NCBI GenBank assembly: GCA_002794775.1
Contig: NBAY01000002.1
Location: 2,170,001 to 2,234,000, forward strand
Reading direction: 5' to 3'
DNA: 64,000 bases
Source of the DNA: Porodaedalea pini
Taxonomy: Eukaryota; Basidiomycota; Agaricomycetes; Hymenochaetales; Hymenochaetaceae
A model generated the notes under the pieces. It did not search any database and was not told the DNA's origin. It saw only the letters and a program-made list of their open reading frames with translations. Numbering within the stretch: the stretch's first letter is position 1; each line of letters opens with the position of its first letter. Both the position numbers and the translations under genes were made by a program. Below are positions 37,242-49,770 of the stretch, in pieces.

Positions 37242-38550
37242 ATGGACCTGGCAGCGTACAAGGACTTCAAGACCTCCAGAGGGTTCAATTATCATTACTT
37301 CTTCTCTGCCCCAAGAGATGCCAGCAAGCCTACCCTACTCTTCAGTCATGGGTTTCCATCGACGTCGTACGACTGGCATCACCAAGTCGATTTCTTCAAG
37401 AAGGAAGGCTTCGGCCTTGTTGTCCCAGAGTAAGTGGCTCGTCGAGAAGCCTTCGTCATTCGTTACGCCGTTTACTGATCCCGTATCAACTTTTAGTATG
37501 CTCGGTTACGGGGGAACAGACAAGCCCACGATAGCTGAGTCGTACAGCATGAAACGCATGGCGCGCGACATTGTTGAAATTTTGGACCACGAGAAGGTCG
37601 AGAGAGTCATTGCTATCGGTCATGACTGGTAAGCTTGCCGAACCTCTCCCTCTCCACTCTATCCTGACACATAATCCAATCATAGGGGCTCAAGTTTGAC
37701 CTCGAGGCTTGCTTACTACCATCGCGAGCGTTTCTTGGCCTTCGGCATGCTCGCCGTCGCTTATTCTCCGCCGAATCCAAACGTCACTTACGAGGGCATG
37801 CTTGACATGTCAAAAAAAATCCTTGGTTATACAACTTTCGGGTATTGGGAGTTCTTCGCCGAGGATGGCAGCGACAAAGTAATTGAAGAACATGTAAGTG
37901 GTGTTGTTCTCTGTCACAGTATGTTCCCGGAGTGAGCTGAACTCGCATTACCTTTTCAAACACGGAAGATCGATTCATTCTATAGCCTGCTCTTCCCATC
38001 CGACCCAGAATACTGGAAAATCGATATGGGAGGCCTCGGTAAGGCGAGAGCGTGGGTCCATGGAAATAGGAAAGAAGGGAAGACTCCAAATATGACCGAA
38101 GAGGCAAGAAACCACTCTGCAACATCTACCCTACTTCCCAACTGAAGTTATCATAGGAACTCAAAGTACACCAGAAGAACCTGTTGCAAGGCGGGCTTGC
38201 CGGTCCATTGTGCTGGTATAAAGCAATGATTTTTGGTATAACACCCAAGGATGAGCAAGGTATATGCTTTTTTCGAATGTTGACCTTTGAGAAATAATGC
38301 TAAAACATTCATTTAACAAGATGTGTTACCTGAGAAGCTGCCCATCGAGAAACCAATCTTCTTCGGCGCCACCCTGCGTGACTACATTTGCGTGGCGCAG
38401 ATAGGGAAGTCCATAACTGAGAAGTGGTGCCCTAAGGCAAAGATTGTGGAATTCGACACTGATCATTGGGTCATGTTTGCCGAGCCGGATAAGCTGAATA
38501 CGGAACTGCTAAAATGGATCAATAACGACGTTGAGGGGAGTGCAAAGTGA
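37242..38550 (+). CDS. Epoxide hydrolase-like alpha/beta hydrolase 2 (intact)
   Basis: Exons 37242-37431, 37498-37628, 37686-37893, 37969-38103, 38157-38260 and 38321-38550. The product begins MDLAAYKDFKTSRGFNYHYF and contains LLFSHGFPSTSYDWH (oxyanion hole), the nucleophile Asp in IAIGHDWGSSLTS, lid Tyr residues in LGYTTFGYWEFF and PLCWYKAMIFG, the acid Asp in FFGATLRDYIC and catalytic His in VEFDTDHWVMFAEPDK. Length and residues match the short fungal/plant epoxide hydrolases lacking the N-terminal phosphatase domain. The intron at 38104-38156 starts with GC (GCAAGA) rather than GT. It is closely related to the broken paralogue at 39078-40389, including the sequence MDPAAYRDFKTSRGFN there. 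Likely cytosolic; substrate unknown. Confidence 0.87.
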
Positions 38551-39077
38551 TACTTTGACGCTCATCCTCTGTCAATTCGCGGGTGTTACGATGGTTGTGT
38601 CGCTCGAAGAGATTATGAGGACGTTAATCGTAGTTTTTGTGTCTAGGAAAGAGAACTTCTTGAAGTTCGGTTGTATTTTGTACTTGAAAAACATGTGTTA
38701 TTGTATCCAACAGTGTTTTGTCCACATTGTGATTAACTCACAGAGTTGTGTTCGTCCTCATCTCTTCCGATGTACACAATGCAACTAAGAAGAGTACCGC
38801 AATGAGTGCTCGTGCTCCAGATTCTTGTTATTTCTCCTACATGCAAGGAGAAGATGCGTAGTAAAGGAGCATATAACGTACAAATTGAAGCTTCTTTGCA
38901 TTTACAGAGGAAATGAACTACAATCATATAGCAAAGTTTTTTCCAAGACGACTACTTCAGCCTGTCTAAGTGAATGATCAATGTCTCGCACTGTACTGTC
39001 CCAGGTGAAGCCAAGGGACAGACGGAATTGACAGCGAGCTGCATTCCGGCACTCAAAGGTTCGTTCGATCAGCTAAT
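38551..39077. other. Convergent intergenic region between epoxide hydrolases 2 and 3
   Basis: Two 3' flanks; AT-rich near 38640-38760. No gene or clear repeat was recognised. Confidence 0.4.
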
Positions 39078-40389
39078 TACGAGGAGTTCTGCTTCGAGGC
39101 CCCTTCGATATCGTTCTTAATCCAATCCAGCAGCTCCACGTTCAGCTTGTCCGGTGCACCCAACATAACCCAATGGTCAGTGCCGAAATCCACAATCCTC
39201 GAATTAGGACAAAATTTCCGAGTCGCTGCTTTCCCGCCCTCCGCAAGACAGATGTAGTCATGCAGCGTAGCGCCAAAGAAAACCGGTTTCTTGACGATCA
39301 GCCTGTCAGGATCGATCTCAATATCTAATAGTACATGTCACTGGTGTCTTCGTTTGTCACGGAATAACGAGTACAAATGAACGTACTTCGTTCTTCACCA
39401 GGTGTATGATCATACACCATTGCTTTATACCAGCATAAAGGGGCAGCAAGCCCACCTTGCAACAGATTTTTACTGATGCTGCTTAAGTTCCTGAATACAA
39501 ATCAATTAGGAGGGCATGTATCGAGGGTTTGCATGGGAAGCCGACCTCTTCGCTAATGTATGGCGCCTTCCCTTCCATCCTGTCCGAGTAAATCCATGCC
39601 CTGGCCGTTCCAAGAGGTGATAGATGTTCTTTCCATAACAACGGGTCGGAAGGGAACATGAGGTTGTAAAACGAGTCGATCTATCGTCCGTAATATGGCT
39701 CTAAGTAAGTATGACTGTATAGCATAACTTGAATAGACAATTTTTAAACGCACGTGTTCTTCAATGATTTTCGGCGCGCCGCTGGAAGAAAAGAACTCCC
39801 AGTACCCGACCAGAGCATAACCGAAGGCCTTTTCCGTGATGGCAACCAGTTCCTTATAGTTGAAGTTCGGATTCGGAGGCATGTATGCTGATGCAAGCAT
39901 TCCGAAAGCCTCGAAGTGCTCAGGATGGTAATAAGCAAGTTTAGAGGTTAAAGCTGCGCCCCTGAGAGCTTAAGAGTCAGATTACGCCGGACGAAAGGAA
40001 GCCGCTAGACTTGCCAGTCGTGACCAATAGCGACTACCTTTTTAATCTTCTAGTGGTCAAGAATATCGACCATGTCCTGTGCCATCAGGCTCATCCGGTA
40101 CGATTCGGCCGTCTTTGGCTTGTCCGTTCCTCCGTAACCTAGCATACTGAGACATCCAACTTAGAAGATTCAGCGAGACAGGGATTTGAAAGGGCGACCT
40201 ACTCTGGGACAACAAGGCCGTAGCCTTCTTGCTTGAAGAAATCGACCTGGCGATGCCAATCATACGACGTCGATGGAAACCCATGGCAGAAGAGCAGAGT
40301 AGGCTTGCTGGCATCTCCGGAGCAGATAAGAAGTAGTGATAATTGAACCCTCTGGAGGTCTTGAAGTCTCTGTACGCCGCGGGGTCCAT
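39078..40389 (-). pseudogene. Epoxide hydrolase-like 3, broken by frameshift and nonsense codon
   Basis: Nearly the full gene can be followed with the same introns as its neighbours: MDPAAYRDFKTSRGFNYHYF, HGFPSTSYDWH, LGYGGTDKPKTAESY, IGHDWGAALTSKLAYYH, YALVGYWEFFSSSGAP, DSFYNLMFPSDPLLW, FFGATLHDYICLAEGG, FGTDHWVMLGAPDK, ending IEGASKQNSS. Two lesions are visible. In exon 1 (near 40318-40322) one base is missing relative to paralogue 2, so after LSAP the frame changes before the HGFP motif. In exon 2 (near 40053) a TAG stands where paralogue 2 has GAG in ILDHEKVER. The intron after HDW has a GC donor (GCAAGT). All catalytic residues downstream are preserved, so inactivation looks recent; a sequencing error could explain one lesion but hardly both. 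Confidence 0.8.
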
Positions 40390-40659
40390 CTTCGAGAGTG
40401 GGAATCTGAACGAGATCCAGTCGAGACGTATTTATCTGTTCCGTGAAGGTCTTGAATTATCGAATCGATGGACGCCCATCGTGTTTGATATTAGAACACT
40501 CATTCAGCCACGTGTTGATGTCAAACTCCAGACGATGGATTCCGTGTAGAAACATCTCAAATTCATAGATATGGCCTACCAAGCAAGCTAGGCACGTTTA
40601 AATTGGTCCACGAGAGACAGTATTCAGACAGGCTGCATACTGCATGTTAAAAAAAGGCC

Positions 40660-41872
40660 TTACTTTGCGGCTGCCGAGGCATCATTCTTGATCCATTCCA
40701 ATCGCTCCGCATTTAGCTCATCCAATGCAGTCAAAATTCGCGGCAATTGCATTCGGATTCTCGGTCAACATTCTATATGCCTGTGGCCGGAAGACGTAGT
40801 CACGAATGCGTCAACAAATACAGTGGGCAAAAATATATTCTGGAGCCTCCGGAATTCTGATCAGATGGGAAACCTCCCCTCCCAATAGGTCAATCAATAT
40901 TATGACTAAAATTCCACAGGGTCCAGAATTTGTTTTTGTCCACTGTGAAATATGTCTGACTTCAGTTTTTCCGAGTTCACATGCAGCAGGATAAGCCCTT
41001 ACAAATTTATTGCGCGAGAAAAGGTTATTCCTTATTCTTGTATTTGCTGACGATACACTTTGCGCTGTGCCAGCATACACAAAACAGCCTCGTGCCAGCG
41101 ATAACATCATCTGGTGTTCTTATCCGCTTCCTGAGGATAGAAGATTTATCACTTAGATGAGCTACTCAACGAAAAGTGCATGAACTTGCCTCCACTATGG
41201 GGACGTCTTTCCCTCCTATTTACTCCTCCGTCTTAGGAAGAGTCACTGAGCCATGCCGTTCCGACAGTAATGTGGAACATGAAGGGAAGAGTAGACTGTA
41301 AATAAGGCGCAGCCTGCAGGCCCAATATACTTTATAAAGTCAAGACGCACGAGTAGATGACTGAAGAGACAAAGCGCGCATTTCTTCGATAAATTCGCAA
41401 TTTTTATCTTCGGCGGGAATTTCCAGTAACGATAAATCGAGTATCCAATGGCCTTTCCCGACACAAGAAGCAAATTCCTCGCAGGCGCGCTGTTGGAAGA
41501 CGGCGAAGTAATCCACCAACAGCGTTCTAAATGTTGCAAGCACACAATCTCTGAGGTCAAGAATAGGCTTCTGTAGTCGTGTTAGGAATCGAAATCTATC
41601 AAAGCAGACTAAGTAATTTGGGGCTGTAGAGCTCACCAGTATTGTACGACAGTAAGAATTATCTCAGTCTCTGACCTGGTACTGACGCACGACTATTGAA
41701 AGAGCGTCCTACTCCGGTTGGGATGTAAAACGATTCGGTCCTGCCAGTCTTTCGACGACGTTGATGAAACCCGGCGGGAAAATAAATCAAACGCGTTTCA
41801 AAGGCTTGGAGTCCGATTTGGATGCATGAGCGACGATCGCGGGCGCTGATCATGTGAGTACGTACGTAACAG
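40660..41872 (-). pseudogene. Epoxide hydrolase-like 4, heavily decayed copy
   Basis: Pieces of the same gene appear in order on the minus strand but in shifting frames. Near 41765 the HGFPSTSYDW codons are recognisable as DNA (GGGTTTCATCAACGTCGTCG). At 41360-41470 the frame reads GKAIGYSIYRYWKFPP, matching KKILGYTTFGYWEFFA. At 41270-41310 DNA for SLLFPSDPEYW remains (CAGTCTACTCTTCCCTTCAT), and at 41060-41110 that for LCWYKA. The 3' end keeps ELNAERLEWIKND before the stop at 40660. The catalytic His region is shortened by about 20 bases, stop codons are frequent, and a MITE of 125 bases lies inside the 3' part. Non-functional. Confidence 0.75.
40821..40945. mobile_element. 125-bp MITE inserted in the epoxide hydrolase 4 pseudogene
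   Basis: Left end CAGTGGGCAAAAATATATTC and, on the complement, right end CAGTGGACAAAAACAAATTC match at 23 of about 27 bases (continuing TGGAGCC / TGGACCC). TA precedes the element (40819-40820); TG follows, one base off the expected TA. CAGTGG-CAAAA ends are typical of Tc1/mariner-type elements. It has no coding capacity. Confidence 0.75.
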
Positions 41873-41958
41873 CTGGAAATCTGGGAATGCGAAAACGCGT
41901 CGAGAATTCCGTCTTGCTCCGCTGTCTCTTCGCGTCCAATTCTCAAAAAGACAGCTGC

Positions 41959-43306
<1,348 letters not shown>

Positions 43307-43702
43307 GCATATTGTGTCTTGTGATTAGAAGAGTGGTTTGGCTACTAGAGGAACGTAGATTAAATCTTTTTGGTGATTTAGAGGATTCAATTCGTGGGTT
43401 AATGCATAATATTGGTTGAATGAGACTGAATCAGTCAGGAATTTGGAAGCATGTATGGTGCATGACATGATCTACAGTCTAGCAAGGGTGAAATTTCCGT
43501 TCTCGAAGCCTATCCGTCCAAGTGAAAGTACAACTGCTCCAGTTTCTTTACCAATACAGAGAAGAAACAGAAAGGTATCCGAAAGGCAAGGAATCAAAAA
43601 ACCAAAGATCAACACAATTTTTCGGATACGACGGGAAATTTTGAATACAGTGAGAGAAAGGAAACTCAAACAAGGAGAAACAAATTATCAGTTTATGCAT
43701 GT
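43307..43702. other. Convergent intergenic region after the b5 reductase gene
   Basis: Two 3' flanks. A plus-strand frame at 43416-43706 has no recognisable domain and is not called. No repeat was seen. Confidence 0.4.
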
Positions 43703-46700
43703 CTAGTGGCCTTTGCCTTTGCCTTTCCTGCCTTTGCCTTTTTTGCCCTTGGAAGGGGCAGGACCAGCCTGAGCGGCAGGTTCTTCCTGAGGGAGGGACA
43801 GCAACCGTGACCGCCCGCTCGTGAGGACCGCCGGGTCCACATAGTCACTTGGATCAAATTTCGCGTACGACTTGTTGCTCCCGACGCTCTGCCGCGATGC
43901 CGACCTATGTAGCGAGGGATCGCGGCTCGAGTAGTCCAGCGGGCGCTGTGCAAGGCGCGCGGGATCATCCGCAGGGTCAGGAGGGACGAACAACGACGCA
44001 CGGCGCTGGCTCCCGCTGGGACTGCGCGTATAGAGCGAGTTTCGCGCAGACACAGATGGCGTGCCTCTAGGCAAGTCGCGCCCCTGCACGGGAGGAGTCG
44101 TGAGAGTGAACGTGGAAGAGTCGTCTGACGGCACAATCACGTTCTCATCCTCATCCTCCGGGTGCGGGTCCAAGCGGCGGGAGTATGGGCTCTCTAGTCC
44201 GGCGGGTGGCATTCCCGCCAGAGAGGGATACGCGGGAGTGCCGGGGGTAGGCATTCCCGCGGGAGCAGCATATGGGTACACAGGTGCTCTCACGCGAGAT
44301 GAGTCGCTGCGCGCGCTCGCCGAGCGCGACATGCCCGGTCCCGGCCCCGGCGTCCGCGTCCTGTGCTCCGTCCTCGCGGAGCCATGCGAACTCGCACGGC
44401 CGGAACGCGCAAGCGACGGCGCCGTTGAGGCAGGTATAGGGACAGAGGCTGGATCCCCTCCAAAGCTGACACGGGAGGCGCGTCGCGAGGAGCTCGCACG
44501 CGATGCTTGGAACGTGACTGGATCCGGGATGACTGGACTCGAATCCCGTCTTGACATTGACGAGCCAGGCCTGAAGTCAGCTGCTCGCGGCGAGGCCGGA
44601 TGGGAATAAAGATCGGGTCCTCGTACGGGACGCGGTGAGTAGTCCGAGCGAGTATCTCCCCAAGCCGACCGGGTGTCCCAGTCAGATGCAGCTCTACTAT
44701 TGAACCCAGCATTAGGTCCGCTGAACGACACTCTAGCAGACCGAGGCGTTGCAGTCCCAGAAGGGTTTTTATAATACGCAGTAGATTTCTCGCTCATTGA
44801 CCTCGCGAGGACCGGAAGCGCTCCTGTCACGCTCATGTTGGGACTCACAGCCATATTCGGCTCGGGCAGCGGATTCACCGGAAACGTAGTCGATGTCGGG
44901 AGGAAGCCCGGCGGCGCGCCTTCCGGAGCAGCTGGTGAAACTGGCACGAAACCCGGTGGCGCACCTGGGATCGTTGGTGTTGTGGGAACAAATCCAAGGG
45001 GCGCTCCGAGAGGAGCTGCCGGCGAAGTAGGAACAAATCCGAGGGGGGCCCCGGGAGGGGCTGCGGGTGAAGTGGGGACAAATCCGGGAGGCGCTCCCGC
45101 AGGAGCTGCAGGAGAATGCGGGGCAGCTGGAGAAGTAGGAACGAAGCCTGGAGGCACATCTGCAGGCACAGAGGGCGAGACCGGCACAAACCCAAGCGGA
45201 GCACCCTCAGGAACAGTCGGCGTCGTCGGGACGAATCCCTTAGGCATTCCAGGGATGGACGCTGGTGCGGGAGGTTCAGGCGTCGAATGCATTTGCTGGT
45301 TGTACGGCGACATTCTCGGACTCATAGCATCTCGCGGCATATTCGTTCTTCTCGATTGCAAGGATTCAGAGCGTGACTAATACAAAATAAAAAAAAACAA
45401 GTTGATTCAGTGCACATTTACAACCAGAAAATAAAAAGGAAGAAAAAAGAAAAGAAGGAAAGCATAAAAAGTGAGAGGAAAGTCCGGGGAAAAAACAAGA
45501 GGCACAAATAAGATTATAAAGGAAAATGAAAAAGGGTATCATACAGGTGGCTCAATGTTGATTTCCGGCAGGTCGCCGCCGACTGAGTTTGCAACTGTGC
45601 CGGGTCTGCTTCTGCTATACTCAGGACCAGGCGTCCTCTCTCTGCTACGCGTGGGACGCGGCGTGCCAATAAAGCCCGTGTCTGAAGCAACGGAGTTAAT
45701 GCGCGGACGAGTGTATGCCGGCTGACCGTAACCGTCGGGAGCGAGAGGTGGAGCGAGAGGTGCTGGTGTAGTTATATGGGAGGGTCTCCGCGGACCGGAG
45801 TAACCTGAGCGACCCGATCGAGGTGAAAATGTCGCTCCCTGTGAGATAATATGGGTTTCCTGAATAAAACAAATTGTAGACAAGGGTTCACGAGAGACGG
45901 CGCACCATGTCCATCGGCCGCACAGGACCTTCGCTCACCATTGACTGCCGATTCGTGACATTCGGGTCCATGGCAAAGTCAGCCGGCGGATATGCACCAC
46001 CCGATTCCGCACGTCTACTTGATCGTGAGCGAGGACTTGCGGGGAATCCGGCACCATCTCCCTGACGCATGCTTCCACTCGGACTTGCATAGCGTCCATC
46101 GTATTCTGGAATGGCACTTAATCGAGGCTGCAACGTAGACGGCCTTGCGGCACCAGGAGGAGAAATGATGGAGAGGCTTGCAGTGACCACGGAATCGTCA
46201 GACTCGGCCACGCTCTTCTGGTATCGGTGCTTTCCATGAGGCCGCGGCTGCTGAGCATAATCTCGTCCGATCGGCTCGCGCTCTCTCTGAGGCAGCTCAG
46301 TAGCTGTGGACTGAGGCAGATTTGCAGAATTAGTCAGAGGCGAATTGTACGACCGCGGAGTTGGAGGAGCCTGCTGGAATTCATGCGGCGGGGGAAGTCG
46401 AATCGAACCGTCGTCATCTTGTCGAGGAATATAACCCTCTGGTGGGATAACAGTTGGTGGATGCATCGGCGACCTTGGCCGATTCGGCATGGAAATTGGA
46501 TGAACCTCAGACGGATCCGGGTTGAAGTCCGGGACCGGCATACGCGTCGGGGTCGTGTGGTTCACCTGAGACGTCCGTTCTGGCGGAAGAGGAGTAGAGA
46601 CCGGGTTGATAGGTTCGTCATCAATAATTGTTGCAACATCTGGTGCATTGGAGGGGTTGACCTCAACGTTCCTGTCCATTCCAGGACCACGACGGCCCAA

Positions 46701-47892
46701 ACGCGAGATACCACTGAAGATTCCGTTTGAGCGGCGGGGCCCCCGCGAAGCCGTCGGGTCAGGTACAGAACGCGTCTGAGGTGGAACACCATTTGGCGCA
46801 GAACGAAACATGTTCTGTGTCCCTTGCATCGGTATGTCTTGCGGCTGAACGGGAGCCGGACCACGTTGCATGGGGGGCATCTCGTCAAAGCGGGCATCGT
46901 ACGCGTAGGGATCATCGTCAACGTAAGTTGTGTCGTCGTATGCATCACGATCAGGATCAGGATATGTCCCAGGATCGTACGTCCGAAGACCTTCGTACTG
47001 GCCGAGCTCTCTACCCTCCTTCAATCCTTGCTCTCGACCAAGCCGCCTACCCTCCTCTCTGGCTTTCTGGATCATCGATTCCATCTCATACTTCTTCGCT
47101 AATCTCCTCGCCTTGGCAGCCTCGTCCTCAGCTTGCGTCTTCTCCTTGTCAGTTTGTGTAATCATGTCATTTGCACGAGCAATCTGTTGTTGAGCTGTCT
47201 CCAGTTGGAGCTTATACAACCGAAGCTCTTCGTTGATGCGTGATGCATCAGTCTGTGCCTGCAAACGTGCCTGGTTTATAAGTCTCCATCGTTCATTTGC
47301 CTCTTGAACGCGACGTTCGGCTTCATTGGCACGCTGGCTCTCTAACTCGAGACGCTCGGACGTTCTACGAAGTAAAGCAAGGGCTTCTCTTGAGTCACGG
47401 TCCTCCGCTGAGACAAGCAGTCGAAGTATATCCCGTGCAGTAGAGCGACTTCGGGTGCGTCGCGATGAGCGGCCATGTGAAGGTGAGTGCGAGTGTGAGA
47501 GTCCATGCGAGGATGTCCTGCGTCTTTCGACCGCTTGTGAGGTCGGCGTCTCATCGGACGGCGTAGTGACCACATCATTGAAGTAGTCATCGGCGCTGTT
47601 GCCCGCCTGGCGCGGGTCTATTTTGATGCTACCCGGAGGCTTGATTGGAAGCGGGGGAACGGAGTCCCTGCCAATGGAGTCTCTGTCGGTGGGGTCATCG
47701 TATATCGAGCTGAACGATATGAAAGCAATATGAGAGAACTAGGACATAGAAGCGATGTGTCGGATATGAAGGTGCGCACCCAGGACCAGATTCGCTGACG
47801 GCGTCGGACACGCGCGACCGTCTAGAGCCGCGCTCACTGGCATGAGGATCGCTGCCAGTGACTGACATTCGACCCCGCAGATGTCCTGGCAT
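43703..47892 (-). CDS. Large Ser/Pro-rich protein with coiled coil, tandem GFVP repeats and Lys-Gly tail; function unknown
   Basis: Not recognised as a named family. Proposed start MPGHLRGRMSVTGSDPH; splicing adds SSIYDDPTDRDSIGRDS and continues into a long exon at 45900-47680. Features in order: a Ser/Arg/His-rich segment (SHSHSPSHGRSSRRTRS), a charged coiled coil of about 150 residues (LLRRTSERLELESQRANEAE to KAREEGRRLGREQGLKEG), disordered Pro/Arg/Ser stretches, an exon at about 45540-45862 (PRSGRSGYSGPRRPSH), then eight tandem copies of a roughly 14-residue unit GFVPTSPAAPPGAP near 44890-45250, more Ser-rich disorder, and a tail GKKGKGRKGKGKGH. About 1,150 residues. The layout suggests a scaffold or cytoskeleton-associated protein, but that is only an inference. 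Exon count is small for this locus (about five); the first exon is uncertain. Confidence 0.65.
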
Positions 47893-48463
47893 ATGTTTGT
47901 GAGCTGTTGCAGCGTGTAGCAATAAAGCAAAGATAACGTACCGACTGTGAGATATGCGGGATGGCCAGGCTTGCCCAACGTGTTGGGGGCATGTACCCGG
48001 GCAGGCAGAGAGTTTGTTTGTACACCGGATGAGCACGACCCGCGGCCAAACACGCATTGGGAAATTAGGATCGACGGATCGACGCTTCCGACTTATGACA
48101 TATGAAACACGTATGTATGCGTAAGCTCCGTGGCGAATATGGCCTCCGAGCTACTAGTACTTCCCGAACCCAAGCAGGATACCTAGAATTTCGGATGAAA
48201 GGATTTTGACATGCATCTTCTTACCAACGTACATCTCCGCGATCATGTGCGCTCACGCGAGTCTGACAAATAGCTGAGCCCGCTTGCTGACTGGCCCATG
48301 CTTCCCTGTCGTACCCGATCATGGTATCATTTATTCCAGCTATGAGTAGTACTAGTATGCCAGGCTATAAAAGCAGAGTTCAACCTCGCTCGAGATATCA
48401 GAGCCCCTCTTTACCCTTACCCCACTGCGAGCCTTCCAAACCCTCCTTGACTATTTTTCAACA
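47893..48463. other. Divergent gap upstream of the GST-like gene
   Basis: Regulatory region of two divergent genes. A TATAAAA box lies at 48366-48372, 92 bases before the GST-like ATG, followed by a pyrimidine-rich stretch (CCCCTCTTTACCCTTACCCC) before the coding start. No other element was recognised. Confidence 0.5.
48366..48372 (+). promoter_or_regulatory. TATA box of the GST-like gene
   Basis: TATAAAA in the context GGCTATAAAAGCAG, about 95 bases before the start codon and followed by a CT-rich stretch, the arrangement of a strong fungal core promoter. This is the clearest TATA box in the window. Confidence 0.65.
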
Positions 48464-49597
48464 ATGTCCAAAGTGAGTTCGAGAACTAAATATAATTTGT
48501 ATCCGCGACTCAAGTATTCTCTCTAGCCAGTGCTGTACACTTTCGGTGGTTCAGTCTGGGCCGCCGCACCAGAGCTCGCAGTGTAAGAGTCCCCCTTTCC
48601 TTCATGCTCTTGGAGTTTATTGAGTGAATATAATACTAGCCATGACCTCGGCTACGCGCCTGATGCTATTGAGATCAAAGTTGTCAACCTCCTCAAAGGG
48701 GAAAATTTCAGCCCCTCATTCATTAAGATCGTGAGTACTAGTGCTCATGCGTAGCTCGTGCTTTTGATGTCCGATTCGTCTCTTACTTTTTGCTCATTTT
48801 GTATTTAGAACCCGAACGCGACTCTGCCCACACTGACTGCGAATGGTAAAGCTTATACCAACACGACGGACGTCGTCGCCTATCTCGTCGCGAACGCACC
48901 GAAGCCAGGAAAGAAGGCGTCTAACACTGACATCGTGAAGCGTATCCACGAGGACGACGTTGATCCCAACTTCGCGCTCCTTCTCTCCGTAAGTTTTAAT
49001 TCTTATCTCCTTCTGGTAGCATACAATTGATCAAATGCATCCAATAGCGCAGCGACGAGGAGAAGAAAGCCCGCGCGGACGGAATCGACCTTGGCTTTTT
49101 GTCCGGCCGTAAGTACTATGATTCCCCTACCAGCATGATACGAACCGATGTAATGATCCTCATCCCACTTAGGCCAGGACGCCCTTGAGAAGCACGCCGC
49201 CACGCCGGAAGCAGCCGAGTTCAGCGACTTCTACAAGGCCAAGATCGAGGGCAACGGCGGGCTCCTCGCGGTGTACGCCGACAAGGCGCCCGCGGACGCG
49301 AAGCAGAAGTTCTATGAGACGTCCGCGCAACATTGGGTGAACCTGCGCGCTTTCATCCTCAACGCGCTCCCGGGCTATCTCCCCGACTCCGGATTCATCG
49401 GCGGCGACGCCCCCGCGGAGGAAGACTTCCATCTTGGCGCGTGGCTCGCGCGCATTGTCGCGTCCGTTGGCGGCAAGGATATTAGTGCGCTTGAGGGCGA
49501 GCTACAACAGCCTGTCCCGCCGAAGGTTGTGGCGTACTGGAAGGCATGGGCTGCGCGTGACAGCTGGAAGTCTGTCTACGCTGGGGGTCTGCACTAA
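48464..49597 (+). CDS. Glutathione S-transferase-like protein
   Basis: Seven exons; the first coding exon is only nine bases (ATGTCCAAA). Product: MSKPVLYTFGGSVWAAAPEL, then HDLGYAPDAIEIKVVNLLKG, NPNATLPTLTANGKAYTNTT (thioredoxin-fold N-domain with the cis-Pro LPTL and a Ser/Thr pair for glutathione contact) and DVVAYLVANAPKPG. The all-helical C-domain holds FYETSAQHWVNLRAFILNAL and EEDFHLGAWLARIVASVGG, ending SWKSVYAGGLH. GSTs conjugate glutathione to electrophiles; fungi also use them in stress tolerance and lignin-derived compound breakdown. The exact class is not determined. The promoter has a clear TATA box and a CT-rich leader, consistent with high expression. The stop is 173 bases from the convergent TRS65-like gene. 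Confidence 0.8.
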
Positions 49598-49770
49598 GCA
49601 CGTCAAATGCCAGTGGCATAAGAATCCGTATAATCCAACTGTATATATGTAGCCTAGGGTCCATAAATTACATGCATCATGAAGGTGTAGATACGATGAG
49701 CTAGATCAACTGTCAGTATTAGTATCAAGAATCAAAATTGCGTGCAAGAACTGCAAAATCCATAACAGAT

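Noticed and set aside
43416..43706. Plus-strand frame after the b5 reductase gene
   Set aside because: No domain; overlaps the 3' flank of the minus-strand gene.
44061..44609. Plus-strand frame of 182 residues
   Set aside because: Antisense shadow of the Ser/Pro-rich exon on the minus strand; its Gly-rich content comes from the complement of proline codons.
44835..45380. Plus-strand frame with repeated GAPxGAxGExGTNP units
   Set aside because: Antisense of the GFVP repeat; repeats in DNA appear in all frames.
46227..46730. Plus-strand Arg-rich frame
   Set aside because: Shadow of the long coding exon on the minus strand.
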